The notes: generated from the letters alone by a model not told the origin. DNA of 64,000 bases from Thermosediminibacter litoriperuensis (GCF_008124715.1 NZ_VNHO01000005.1:48894-112893), one strand, 5' to 3'; positions 26,512 through 35,227 are shown, counted from the first letter of the stretch. Made by a program: numbers and translations.

Positions 26512-26751
26512 TCAGCCCCCCACTTTATCCCTGTTTGATTTTCCGCCCTCGTGACACGAACGGTTATGCCCGCCGAGGATGCCCATCATCATGAGTACGT
26601 GCATCAGCGGACACAGCAATATAAGTGCATAACTGAAAATATTTCCGGATGCGCCGAACTTCCTTGCTAGAAGTGCAATCGCCACAAGCATAAAAACGCA
26701 GCATAACGACATCAATAAAGTGTGAACCAGACCTCGGCTATTTTTGCTCAC
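26512..26751 (-). CDS. DUF2933-like small membrane protein
   Basis: A 79-residue protein with two helices (about 8-28 and 37-60). The motif LLCPLMHVLMMMGILGGHNR resembles the CPLMH..M..GH site of DUF2933 proteins found beside copper-transport genes. The Cys, His and Met residues could bind Cu(I). It is the first gene of the operon behind CsoR-type site 4. Confidence 0.7.
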   Translation of the reverse strand: MSKNSRGLVHTLLMSLCCVFMLVAIALLARKFGASGNIFSYALILLCPLMHVLMMMGILGGHNRSCHEGGKSNRDKVGG

Positions 26752-26770
26752 ATAATCACCTACTCATTAT

Positions 26771-26787
26771 ATACCCCAACGGGGTAA
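26771..26787. promoter_or_regulatory. CsoR-type operator (site 4)
   Basis: ATACCCC-AAC-GGGGTAA, the 7+3+7 form with one mismatch, 20 nt before the start of the DUF2933-like gene. It would control the five-gene operon down to 24.2 kb. Confidence 0.75.
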
Positions 26788-26862
26788 GGGTTATTTTCTG
26801 TTTTTATTTTAATCTATACAAATTATAAAGTCAATCGCTTTCATTGGATTTTCATAAATTCC

Positions 26863-28011
26863 TCACAAATTGGCGGACTGTTGTATTGCACCTAGAATAT
26901 CTTCCTTTAAGTCCTCTACATTCTCTATACCCACGGAAAGCCGCACCAGGCTGTTTTTTATACCCCGTTTTACGCGCTCCTCCTCGGGTATGGAAGCATG
27001 GGTCATGAGGGAAGGTATACTAATAAGGCTCTCGACAGCTCCCAGACTTTCTGCCAGGGTTATAAGCTTCAATTTGCGCACCATCCGTTCGGCCAGTTTT
27101 CCCGACTCCATCTCGAAAGAAATCATGCCGCCGAACCCACCGGCCTGATTTTTGTGAATTTCATGGCCCGGATGCTCGCGAAGGCCCGGGTAATAAACTT
27201 TTTTCACTTGCGGTAGGGTACCAAGCCAGCGGGCTAGTTCGTTTGCATTATGTTCGTGGCGCTCCATCCGGATTCCCAATGTCTTTATACCCCTCATCAA
27301 CAGCCACGAATCGAAGGGTCCCAAAATGCCGCCGGTGGAATTCTGGATGAAGTGAAGCTTTTCAGCCAGAATACGGTCTTTCACCGCTACGAGGCCTGCC
27401 ACTACGTCGCTGTGCCCGCCAAAATATTTTGTGGCGCTGTGGACCACGATATCGGCCCCTAGCGCCAGCGGCTTCTGCCAGTAGGGGGTCATGAAGGTAT
27501 TGTCAACGATCAGTAGAAGCTCTCGGGATCTGCATAAGCGGGCCACCGCTTTTATGTCGGTTATCCTGAGCAGGGGATTTGTTGGCGTTTCCACAAATAC
27601 AGCCCGGGTATTCTTTTTGATAGCTTTTTCTATATTTGATACATCCGAGGTATCCACGTAGGAAACCTCAAGGCCCGATCTGGAAAAGACTTTGCTCAAC
27701 ACCCGGTAGGTCCCTCCGTAGACGTCCTCCGAGACCACCAGGTGATCTCCTGCGGAAAAAAGCGAGAGTACCGCCGAAATGGCGGCCATTCCTGAAGAAA
27801 AGGCAAATCCCCTTACACCTTCCTCCAGGCTCGCTATTATGTTTTCCAGAGCCTCTCGGGTCGGATTTCCGGTGCGGGAATACTCGTACCCCATGTGTAC
27901 CCCCGGACCTTCCTGCCTGTAAGTTGAGGTCTGATAAATCGGATAGCTCACAGCCCCGGTCCTTTCATCCATTTCGAAACCCGTATGAAGAACTTTTGTA
28001 TCGGGCTTCAC
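26863..28011 (-). CDS. Cystathionine gamma-lyase/synthase family PLP enzyme (MccB-like)
   Basis: A 382-residue Cys/Met-metabolism PLP enzyme. The PLP lysine is in VVHSATKYFGGHSDV. The conserved YEYSRTGNPTREALE and FAFSSGMAAISAV are present. It probably cleaves cystathionine to cysteine (reverse transsulfuration), or homocysteine to sulfide. It follows the CysK/MccA paralogue by 2 nt, the same order as mccA-mccB of Bacillus. It is the last gene of the corrinoid operon, so sulfur metabolism is tied to methyl transfer here. Synthase versus lyase cannot be settled by sequence alone. Confidence 0.9.
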   Translation of the reverse strand: MKPDTKVLHTGFEMDERTGAVSYPIYQTSTYRQEGPGVHMGYEYSRTGNPTREALENIIASLEEGVRGFAFSSGMAAISAVLSLFSAGDHLVVSEDVYGGTYRVLSKVFSRSGLEVSYVDTSDVSNIEKAIKKNTRAVFVETPTNPLLRITDIKAVARLCRSRELLLIVDNTFMTPYWQKPLALGADIVVHSATKYFGGHSDVVAGLVAVKDRILAEKLHFIQNSTGGILGPFDSWLLMRGIKTLGIRMERHEHNANELARWLGTLPQVKKVYYPGLREHPGHEIHKNQAGGFGGMISFEMESGKLAERMVRKLKLITLAESLGAVESLISIPSLMTHASIPEEERVKRGIKNSLVRLSVGIENVEDLKEDILGAIQQSANL

Positions 28012-28013
28012 GG

Positions 28014-28943
28014 TTAAATTCCCCCCTCGTAAATTTTCTTGCTCAGGTACCTCTCGCTGCCATCGGGAAAGATCGTAACGATATTAGCTGGACCTTTTAT
28101 TTTTTTCGCGATCTGATATGCCGCAAAAAAGGCTGCCCCCGAGGAACTGCCCACCAGCACTCCCTCCCTCCGGGCAAGTTCCCTCACCATTTCAAAAGCA
28201 TCTTCGTCCATTACGGTGACCACTTCATCTATTAAGCTCACATCCAGCGTTTTCGGTATAAATTCAACACCGATTCCCTCGGTCTTATGCGGTCCTTTCG
28301 GACCTCCGCCGAGGATCGAACCCTCGGGCTCTACAGCTACGGCTTTTACCGCCGGGTTTTTCTCTTTGAGATATCGTGCTACACCAGAAAAGGTGCCGCC
28401 GCTCCCTACCCCGGCCACGAAATAGTCTATCTCCCCTCCCAGTTGCTCGTAAATTTCCGGACCCGTTGTTTTGAAGTGAGCCATGGGGTTTGCCAGGTTT
28501 TCGAATTGGTTTGGTATAAAGGCCCCGTCTATTTGCCGACCCAGTTCCATGGCTTTCTCAATGGCGCCTTCCATGCCCGCCTCAGTAGGTGTGTGAACAA
28601 TTTCCGCCCCCAGGGCTTTCATAAGCTCCTGCTTTTCCACGGAGAATTTTTTCGGCACCACTAATATAACCCTGTAGCCCCTTCCTAGTGCGGCCATTGC
28701 AAGACCAATACCGGTGTTACCTGCCGTAGGTTCTATTATTGTGCCCCCGGGTTTTAAAATCCCCGCCTTTTCAGCTTCATCCAGCATGAAAATGCCTATC
28801 CGGTCCTTCACACTTCCCCCCGGGTTAAAATACTCCAGCTTGGCGTATATGTTAACCCCTTCCGGCATGGGAAAGCGGGTTATTTTCAAGATCGGAGTAT
28901 TGCCTATAAGCTGTTTTATATCATCGACTACCGGTCCTGCCAT
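28014..28943 (-). CDS. CysK-family beta-replacing enzyme (MccA-like cystathionine beta-synthase)
   Basis: A 309-residue fold-type II PLP enzyme. The PLP lysine is in [13 protein letters not shown], the substrate loop is [11 protein letters not shown], and the phosphate loop is GVGSGGTFSGV. PTAGNT instead of PTSGNT at the substrate loop is the form often seen in MccA/CBS-type enzymes rather than CysK. The likely reaction is O-acetylserine or serine plus homocysteine to cystathionine. I start at 28943, where GGGGAGGCAAGG precedes the ATG; it overlaps the upstream gene by 23 nt. Confidence 0.88.
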   Translation of the reverse strand: MAGPVVDDIKQLIGNTPILKITRFPMPEGVNIYAKLEYFNPGGSVKDRIGIFMLDEAEKAGILKPGGTIIEPTAGNTGIGLAMAALGRGYRVILVVPKKFSVEKQELMKALGAEIVHTPTEAGMEGAIEKAMELGRQIDGAFIPNQFENLANPMAHFKTTGPEIYEQLGGEIDYFVAGVGSGGTFSGVARYLKEKNPAVKAVAVEPEGSILGGGPKGPHKTEGIGVEFIPKTLDVSLIDEVVTVMDEDAFEMVRELARREGVLVGSSSGAAFFAAYQIAKKIKGPANIVTIFPDGSERYLSKKIYEGGI

Positions 28944-29988
28944 TTTCCTTGCCTCCCCTATTATCCAATTTTTCGAAGGCGCCGTGCCCAACGGCCAGGA
29001 AGGTCATTATATTTTCGAGAGGTGTATCCGGCGATATCTCGCAGCCGGGCATCAACAAGAACTTGCGGTTTACAACTTTATCCAGACACTCCAGAGCCTT
29101 CCTTTCGACTTCCTCCCTGCTCCCGTATTCCATTACCTCCGATGGGTCCACATTGCCGGCAAGGCAAATCTTCTCGCCTAAAATTTCTCCTGCTTTTTCT
29201 AAATCCACCTTGTGGTCGACCGACACTATATCCGGGTCGATTTCCCTGATAAAGTCAAGGCGATCAATGGTATCCCCGCAGATATGGAGTAAAACGGGAA
29301 TTCCAAGCTCCTTGATCTCCGTCACGGCCTTTTTTAGGTATGGGTAAGCGTATTTTTCGAAATGTTTCCGGGAAATAAGGTCACCGGAAGCCGTAGGATC
29401 GGAAATATAGATCATTTCCACGCCGTTTTTTATAAAGGGAAGCCCGTACTCCAGGAATATTTCCATAGAGATTTCAAGAAGCTCGAATACAAATCTTTCG
29501 TCCCTATACAAAAGCCTCATGAAATTTTCAGGCCCCACCATCTGGGCAGCCTGGGTAAAAGGAGCCCTTATATTTACAGCCACCATTGTCTTATCCTTTA
29601 AGGCCCGGGTTAACTCTGCCGACGCCTGCCAGAGTTTTTTCACCCTCATATCACCGGTTATTTTCTTAAGGTCTAGATTTTTAAGTTCTTCCCTACTTCT
29701 AACGAGAGGCATTTCAGCAAATGGAGGTCCCTTTTCGGGAAATTTATACATTGCCCCCAGTACCATCAAAGGTACACTGGTAAGGCCTGCCAGAAAGAAA
29801 AATATATCCGAATCGATTTTTTGCACTTCTTCAGCGATAACGGACAGCAGCCCTTCAGGGTCTTCCAGAAACTTTTCTATGGTATATCCTCTCCGGTTTA
29901 AAGCCCAGAACTCGGTGGCGAAAACGGAACAAGCCCGAACCGGTTCACCTTTCAAAATCTTTAAAACCCGCTGTTTTCCTTCCATCAC
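28921..29988 (-). CDS. MtaA/CmuA-type methylcobamide:thiol methyltransferase (zinc type)
   Basis: A 355-residue UroD-fold protein. The zinc-site pattern of the MtaA group is present: HICG (LLHICGDTIDRLDF) and a later Cys in LMPGCEISPDTP. Such enzymes move a methyl group from a methylated corrinoid protein to a thiol, or the reverse. The start (ATGA) overlaps the upstream activator stop. It is the second zinc-type paralogue of the operon and directly precedes the transsulfuration genes, hinting that a thiol such as homocysteine could be its partner. Confidence 0.85.
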   Translation of the reverse strand: MMEGKQRVLKILKGEPVRACSVFATEFWALNRRGYTIEKFLEDPEGLLSVIAEEVQKIDSDIFFFLAGLTSVPLMVLGAMYKFPEKGPPFAEMPLVRSREELKNLDLKKITGDMRVKKLWQASAELTRALKDKTMVAVNIRAPFTQAAQMVGPENFMRLLYRDERFVFELLEISMEIFLEYGLPFIKNGVEMIYISDPTASGDLISRKHFEKYAYPYLKKAVTEIKELGIPVLLHICGDTIDRLDFIREIDPDIVSVDHKVDLEKAGEILGEKICLAGNVDPSEVMEYGSREEVERKALECLDKVVNRKFLLMPGCEISPDTPLENIMTFLAVGHGAFEKLDNRGGKENGRTGSR

Positions 29989-31805
29989 CTATCTCCTTCC
30001 GGAAATTTCAAACTTTCCGCAAACAAGCGGTCAAAACCTTCCATTGTAGAAAGCTCCAGGTACCTCACCATTCCCGCTATATTCTCGGCTTCTTTTCTCT
30101 TCGCTCCGGAAAGCAGGCACATCGTAGCTCCGGCTATAGAGGTATTTCCCGCGAATGTGAGGCGTTCTGTCCATTCCCCGGCTATCATACCTATCCTCGA
30201 AAGGCTTTCAGGGCGCAAGTGTGCTCCGAAAGCCCCTGCCACGTAGACCCGGCGTACATCTTTTGGAGAAATTCCTTTTTCCCTGAGCAAAGCCCTGATA
30301 CCGGCCCAGATGGCCCCTTTAGCCAGCTGCACCTGGCGGATATCTCGGGATGTTATAAAAACATCGTCCTCCTGTTCCCCGCCGTAGGCTATGACAAAAG
30401 CGGTTGATCTTTCTTTTTCAACCAGGCGGGCCGCCAGGTTCGGGCTGGCGATTTGCCGCGCTTTATCGGGGAATACCATTCTGCCGCTGGGCTCTACAAA
30501 ACCTATCTTCAAAAGCTCCGCCACCAGGTCCACTATGCCGCTGCCGCATACTCCCTTGGGCTTGTCATCGCCTATCGTCCTGATAAATACATCTTCGCTT
30601 ATTCTGACCTCTTCGACGGCACCATCGGCTGCTCTCATACCGCAGCTGATGTTGACACCCTCCAGGGCCGGTCCTGCAGCGCATGAGCATGCAACCATTT
30701 CCCGACCGTCAAAAAAGACTATCTCCCCGTTGGTACCTATGTCTATGAACAGCGCGGTATCATCTTTCTTGTAAAACCCGGTGGCAAGAATCCCGGCAAC
30801 TATATCCCCGCCCACATACCCGGAAATTGCGGGCAGGCAGTAAACCCTACCGAAGGGAGAGATAGAGATTCCCAACTCTTGCGCTTTTATGTCGATACCT
30901 CTTTTGAGCACCGGGTTATACGGGGCGGAACCTATGGATTCGGGATTTATGCCAAGAAACAGGTGGGTCATAGTGGTGTTTGCGGCAACCGTCATTTCGT
31001 AGATATCTTTTTTGTCGATACCCGCCTTCTTAACGGCTTTTTCGAGAAGGCCGTTTATAGAATCCACTATGGATTTTTGAAGTTCTAAGAGAAACTGCCC
31101 CCCCTTTTTCGCATGGGAAATGCGGGACAGTACATCCTGACCGAATTCTTTCTGTGGGTTTAAGGCGGAAACCACCGCCTCTTCCCTTCCGGTTACCATA
31201 TTTACTAAAGACAGCACCACTGTCGTTGTACCTATATCGAGGGCGGCTCCGTAAAATTTGCCGGTTGTATCGCCACTTTCAATGCCAATAATCTTATCAT
31301 TTTTGATTACCGCCGTTCCCTCTCCGGGCAGACCCCGGGATATGGACCGGAGTATCTCCAGCCTGCACTCCGGGTCTGGAGGACAGCCAACCGCCATGGT
31401 CAGCCGCTCTTCCAAAGACAGGGCATCCTTCGAATCCCTTACGAAAAACCGCCGCTTTTTTAACGGCGGATCCATGGTAAAGCTGCCCATGATACCCCGT
31501 TCCAACACTCTAGCTTCCTCATTTTTGAATACCACTTCTATTTCCATATCGGTGGCCACCGTATAAAGACAGGCCAGGCGAACGCCTTCCTTTAATTCTC
31601 TTTCCGGGATTAGCTTTATCTCTTCCTCTTTTGGGGGCTGGACCTCAGATGTTATTTTTACCCTGCATTTGCCGCAGGCGCCGCAGCCTCCGCAGGGAAA
31701 ATCCATTTTTATTCCGGCTCTTCGCAACACTTCCATCAGATTTTCTCCGGTTTTAGCCTTTATTATCCTGCCGTCAGGCCATAAAGTTATCGTGACTTCT
31801 GACAT
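29985..31805 (-). CDS. Corrinoid reductive-activation protein (2Fe-2S + ASKHA, DUF4445/RACE type)
   Basis: 606 residues from the ATG at 31805 (SD GGGAGGGAG); a longer frame begins inside the upstream gene and is not used. The N-terminus is a [2Fe-2S] ferredoxin domain (FPCGGCGACGKCRV). It is followed by a linker and an actin-like ATPase domain (AALDIGTTTVVLSLV, LFIDIGTNGEIVFF, VYVAGAFGAHL). These proteins use ATP to re-reduce inactive Co(II) corrinoid to Co(I). Its presence confirms a corrinoid methyl-transfer system. It overlaps the upstream UroD-like gene by 32 nt. Confidence 0.92.
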   Translation of the reverse strand: MSEVTITLWPDGRIIKAKTGENLMEVLRRAGIKMDFPCGGCGACGKCRVKITSEVQPPKEEEIKLIPERELKEGVRLACLYTVATDMEIEVVFKNEEARVLERGIMGSFTMDPPLKKRRFFVRDSKDALSLEERLTMAVGCPPDPECRLEILRSISRGLPGEGTAVIKNDKIIGIESGDTTGKFYGAALDIGTTTVVLSLVNMVTGREEAVVSALNPQKEFGQDVLSRISHAKKGGQFLLELQKSIVDSINGLLEKAVKKAGIDKKDIYEMTVAANTTMTHLFLGINPESIGSAPYNPVLKRGIDIKAQELGISISPFGRVYCLPAISGYVGGDIVAGILATGFYKKDDTALFIDIGTNGEIVFFDGREMVACSCAAGPALEGVNISCGMRAADGAVEEVRISEDVFIRTIGDDKPKGVCGSGIVDLVAELLKIGFVEPSGRMVFPDKARQIASPNLAARLVEKERSTAFVIAYGGEQEDDVFITSRDIRQVQLAKGAIWAGIRALLREKGISPKDVRRVYVAGAFGAHLRPESLSRIGMIAGEWTERLTFAGNTSIAGATMCLLSGAKRKEAENIAGMVRYLELSTMEGFDRLFAESLKFPEGDR

Positions 31806-32658
31806 TTTCTCCCTCCCAAAACTGGTGAAAATACCGGTACAGGGCAACCAAATTTTCAAAGGAATCCGGGGTAACGCCGCCGTCGCTGGAGAATATATAA
31901 CCGCTTTCTGCAAAAAGTTCCATGACACTCCTTAGGTTTGCCAACACGGATTTTGCGTTATTGGCTTTAAAATGGAGATTAAAATTGCCCATAAAGGCTG
32001 CTCTGCCGTGGATAATCTCTTTTATCTCCTTCAGAGCTTCAAAGTCCAAACCGTCAAATCCGTGAAGGACGTCTACTTCCAGGTCCAGCAAATCCGGCAG
32101 AATGGGTTTTATTAATCCGTCCGAGTGAAAAAAAACCGGTTTCCCCAGCTTTTTTATAATATTTACAAGCACTTTAAGTTCGGGAAATATAAATTCCCTT
32201 AAAGCTTGAGGCGAAAATAAAGGCCCGTTTTTTCCTGCCAAGTCATCTAGAATAAATATACCGTCTACCTCAAATTCCGCCAGCCGCTCTAAAAGGGATT
32301 CGCGCCTTTTTCTTATCTCTTTAAGGAACCGGCGGTACTTTTCCGGCTCCTTTTTAATCATCCGGGCGGCCACTTCAAGGGTGAGTTCTGCGACGCTCTG
32401 CCAGAATACTCCCGGTATACCTGCTATTACGAAATAATCCGATCCTTGAAAATACCTCAGTTCATCAAAACCGGAAGATAGTCCCTCATTTCCCGAAAAA
32501 TCGGGATTTAGATGCACCACCACCAGGTCGGCCCCGAGGAGCCGGAGAAGTCTCATTTTGTCTTCCTGTGATAAGCCTGAGAGCGTCATCTCACCGCAGG
32601 GGGGTCTGTCCAGAATTCTTCCTTCAAGCGCGGCCGTTACCCTGTCCTTTCTTTTCAA
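31774..32658 (-). CDS. UroD-fold methyltransferase without zinc cysteines (candidate methyl-donor component)
   Basis: A 294-residue UroD/MtaA-fold protein, shorter than its two neighbours. At the metal-site position it reads VFFHSDGLIKPIL (HxD, not HxC) and the later Cys is replaced in IFSSDGGVTPDSF. It therefore probably lacks the catalytic zinc of MtaA-type enzymes. UroD-fold O-demethylase components that take methyl groups from ethers look similar in this region. It may be the substrate-specific methyl donor enzyme of the operon. The substrate is unknown. Confidence 0.75.
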   Translation of the reverse strand: MKRKDRVTAALEGRILDRPPCGEMTLSGLSQEDKMRLLRLLGADLVVVHLNPDFSGNEGLSSGFDELRYFQGSDYFVIAGIPGVFWQSVAELTLEVAARMIKKEPEKYRRFLKEIRKRRESLLERLAEFEVDGIFILDDLAGKNGPLFSPQALREFIFPELKVLVNIIKKLGKPVFFHSDGLIKPILPDLLDLEVDVLHGFDGLDFEALKEIKEIIHGRAAFMGNFNLHFKANNAKSVLANLRSVMELFAESGYIFSSDGGVTPDSFENLVALYRYFHQFWEGENVRSHDNFMA

Positions 32659-33681
32659 TCAATCCCTCTCTCCCTTCGCCGCTCGAACCATGGCCCGTAT
32701 GTTTTTGAGAGGTGTCCTCGGGCTTATGCCGCAAGCAGGGGCTAGTATCCCGGCACCCTGTTTAATGGAGGTCGCCGCAGCTATCGCCACCTTTTCCGGA
32801 GTCCCCTTTTCAAGCAGGAAGGTGCTCACGTTGCCCATAATGACCTTTTCGGGAAGGCTTTCCTTCACCTTTCGAAGGCCGGTAAGAGCATCGATGCTGA
32901 TAACGGGCGATTTCAATTTACCGAGTTCACCCAGCACCGATCCCAGCCTGCCGCAGATGTGCACCATGGCATATCCTGAAGAAGCCTCCACCGCATCTGT
33001 TATTTTGTTGATATACGGTACGGCCACTTTCGAAAAAGCCCAGGGCCCCAGGATCTCACCGGTACCGCTAGGATCGGCTATGTTGATTATATCCGCTCCT
33101 GCTTTCAGCATGGCCCTGGCGAAAAATATCAGGTTGTCGGTGACAAAATCGAGAAACCTCAAAGCAATGTCAGGCTTTCTCCTTAGGGCTCTGTAAAAAT
33201 CCATAGGCTCGATAAGGGAAGTGGCAAGGCTTATGGGGCCGGTGATATTCCCAATAACCGGGGTCTCGGGGCATTTTTCTTTCAATATCCTTATTGCCTC
33301 CAGAACGATCGAAACCCGGTAGTGGTCTTCGGTGATTGATGGGAGATTTTCCCACTCTTTAACTCTTTTCAGCGGGTATTCCACCACTCGTGGTTCGGTA
33401 GACTCGGTGCCTATAAAGACTCCGGCGCCAAGGGCCTCGGCCTCTACTGTCATACAAAAAGGCACGCCCACATTTTCAATTCCCCCCAGGTGCTTCACGC
33501 CCAGAGAAAGCATGGCCATATCTTTCGGGTCGAGATGGGCCCTTGGCCAAGTGCGCCCTGTGGCCGTCATTACCTCCCGAACCGCCATATTCATCATACC
33601 CCCGGGGCATATCACAGGCACCCGGTCTACCGGTTTGCCTTCCAGCACGTTTATAAGCCTCGTCTTTTCGCTGTTAGTCAT
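32659..33681 (-). CDS. MtaA/CmuA-type methyltransferase (zinc type), first copy
   Basis: A 340-residue UroD-fold protein. The zinc motif is HICG in YAMVHICGRLGSVLG, with the third ligand in LAPACGISPRTPL. Its start is 11 nt after the corrinoid-protein stop, and its stop abuts the start of the next gene. It likely transfers methyl groups between the corrinoid protein and an acceptor. The operon has no DHPS-type tetrahydrofolate methyltransferase (MtvA-like), so the final acceptor may not be tetrahydrofolate. Confidence 0.85.
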   Translation of the reverse strand: MTNSEKTRLINVLEGKPVDRVPVICPGGMMNMAVREVMTATGRTWPRAHLDPKDMAMLSLGVKHLGGIENVGVPFCMTVEAEALGAGVFIGTESTEPRVVEYPLKRVKEWENLPSITEDHYRVSIVLEAIRILKEKCPETPVIGNITGPISLATSLIEPMDFYRALRRKPDIALRFLDFVTDNLIFFARAMLKAGADIINIADPSGTGEILGPWAFSKVAVPYINKITDAVEASSGYAMVHICGRLGSVLGELGKLKSPVISIDALTGLRKVKESLPEKVIMGNVSTFLLEKGTPEKVAIAAATSIKQGAGILAPACGISPRTPLKNIRAMVRAAKGERD

Positions 33682-33692
33682 CGTTCTCCCCC

Positions 33693-34355
33693 TTATAACG
33701 ACTTGGCCTGCATTATACCCAGCAGCTTTTTTGCCACTCTTACTGCACCGGTGGCATTTTCGCCGTATCCGTCGGCCCCGATTGAACGTGCAAAACTCGA
33801 GGAAATGGGCCCGCCGCCCACCAGAACCTTTACTCTTTCCCTTATGTTTTCTTTTTCCAACAAGTCGATAACTTTTTTCATCTCATCCATAGTACTCGTC
33901 ATGAGGGTAGAAAGGCACAGCAGGTCGGCGCCAACTTCCCTAACCTTATCTACAAAAGCCTTCGCCGGCACATCCCTGCCCAGATCGTACACACGAAATC
34001 CCGACGCCTGGAGCATCACTTTCACCAGGTTTTTCCCTATATCATGGGTATCTCCTTCTACAACACCGATCACGACAGACCCAAGGTATAGATTTTCCTC
34101 TTTTTTAATGTGCGGAGTTACCACATTGAGCCCCGCGTACATGGCGTCGGAACACAGCAGGAGTTCGGGCACGAAATACTGGTTTTCCTCGAAAAGCTTC
34201 CCGGCTTGGTTCATACCAACTATTAGACCTTCGTTGATTATTGTCATCGGATCTATACCGGCGTCCAGCGCTTCTTTTGAATATTTGGCTGCGCCTTCTT
34301 CATCCATGTTCAAAACGCTGTCGGCAACGGCTTTTAATAATTTTCCGGTTTCCAA
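33693..34355 (-). CDS. Corrinoid (B12-binding) methyl-carrier protein
   Basis: A 220-residue protein with a helical cap (about 1-90) and a Rossmann B12 domain. The corrinoid-binding motif DxHxxG is VEGDTHDIGKNLV (D102, H104, G107), followed by VYDLGRDVP, LSTLMTST and VLVGGGPIS. It carries the methyl group between methyltransferases. It is the first gene of the seven-gene operon and has the promoter at 34413-34441 in front. Confidence 0.95.
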   Translation of the reverse strand: METGKLLKAVADSVLNMDEEGAAKYSKEALDAGIDPMTIINEGLIVGMNQAGKLFEENQYFVPELLLCSDAMYAGLNVVTPHIKKEENLYLGSVVIGVVEGDTHDIGKNLVKVMLQASGFRVYDLGRDVPAKAFVDKVREVGADLLCLSTLMTSTMDEMKKVIDLLEKENIRERVKVLVGGGPISSSFARSIGADGYGENATGAVRVAKKLLGIMQAKSL

Positions 34356-34412
34356 GAAAAAACCCCTCCCCTAATTCCTAGTATTTCGATATGATTTATA
34401 GGATTTTGTAAT

Positions 34413-34441
34413 ATAATATCTAAACGCATACTTGTTGTCAA
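34413..34441 (-). promoter_or_regulatory. Sigma-A promoter of the corrinoid/transsulfuration operon
   Basis: On the minus strand, TTGACA (34441-34436), a 17-nt spacer and TATTAT (34418-34413), about 58 nt before the corrinoid protein start. No activator site or riboswitch is recognisable in the short leader. Confidence 0.85.
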
Positions 34442-34527
34442 GAGGTTTTTGAACCAAATAAAAAGATAGTTTAGTTTTATAATCAATCGTGAATATTAAT
34501 AATAGAAACTAAAAGGGAGTTTTTCTA

Positions 34528-35154
34528 ATGAACAGGTCGCTGACGGAATCGATAAAGTACAGATTTGAAAGGGTCGCACCCTTTTATGATCTAGTAGCGG
34601 AAGGCCTTTTCGGGAATACGTTAAGGAAGTGGAGGAAAAAGCTCTGGGGTCGAACCTCGGGCAAAATTTTAGAAGTGGGCGTTGGAACCGGCAATAATAT
34701 GGAATTTTATCCCCCTGGAGCTGACATTACAGCAATAGATTTCAGCACTGTTATGCTCAAAAGGGCAAAGAAGCGAGCTGAAAAACTCGGAATAGCCGTA
34801 AAGATAATGGAAATGGATGTCCAGAAGCTACAGTTTGAAGATGATACCTTCGATACAGTGGTATCTACTTTCGTCTTCTGCACTGTTCCGGAGCCCATCC
34901 AGGGCCTTAAAGAACTGCGGAGGGTTACAAAACCCGACGGCACAATTCTTTTTCTCGAACACGTAAGGAGCGAAAGACCTCTCGCCGGTCTTCTTATGGA
35001 TTTTTTAAATCCCTTGCCTAGGTTTTTAATCGGCGATAATATAAATAGAAAAACAGAAGAAAATATATTGAGGTCAGGAATGAAAATAGAATACTCGGAA
35101 AACCTAGCCAGTGACATTTTTAAAATGATCATAGCATCTCCGAACAAAGAATAA
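34528..35154 (+). CDS. SAM-dependent methyltransferase (UbiE/PmtA-like)
   Basis: A 208-residue class I methyltransferase. Motif I is ILEVGVGTGNNMEFY, followed by AIDFSTVMLKRAKKRA, DTFDTVVSTFVFCTVPEP and LRRVTKPDGTILFLEHVRS. This resembles the ubiquinone/menaquinone and phospholipid methyltransferases. It is monocistronic and divergent from the corrinoid operon. The substrate is uncertain: a lipid or an isoprenoid quinone is possible. Confidence 0.85.
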   Translation: MNRSLTESIKYRFERVAPFYDLVAEGLFGNTLRKWRKKLWGRTSGKILEVGVGTGNNMEFYPPGADITAIDFSTVMLKRAKKRAEKLGIAVKIMEMDVQKLQFEDDTFDTVVSTFVFCTVPEPIQGLKELRRVTKPDGTILFLEHVRSERPLAGLLMDFLNPLPRFLIGDNINRKTEENILRSGMKIEYSENLASDIFKMIIASPNKE

Positions 35155-35227
35155 GGTTATTCCGGAAGAAGCGAAAACAAAGGATCACGAAAACAAAAAC
35201 CCGGGCGGCAAGGATCAGCCGTAAAGC

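Noticed and set aside
34356..34412. Cobalamin riboswitch before the corrinoid operon
   Set aside because: The leader is only about 50 nt and lacks the B12-box.
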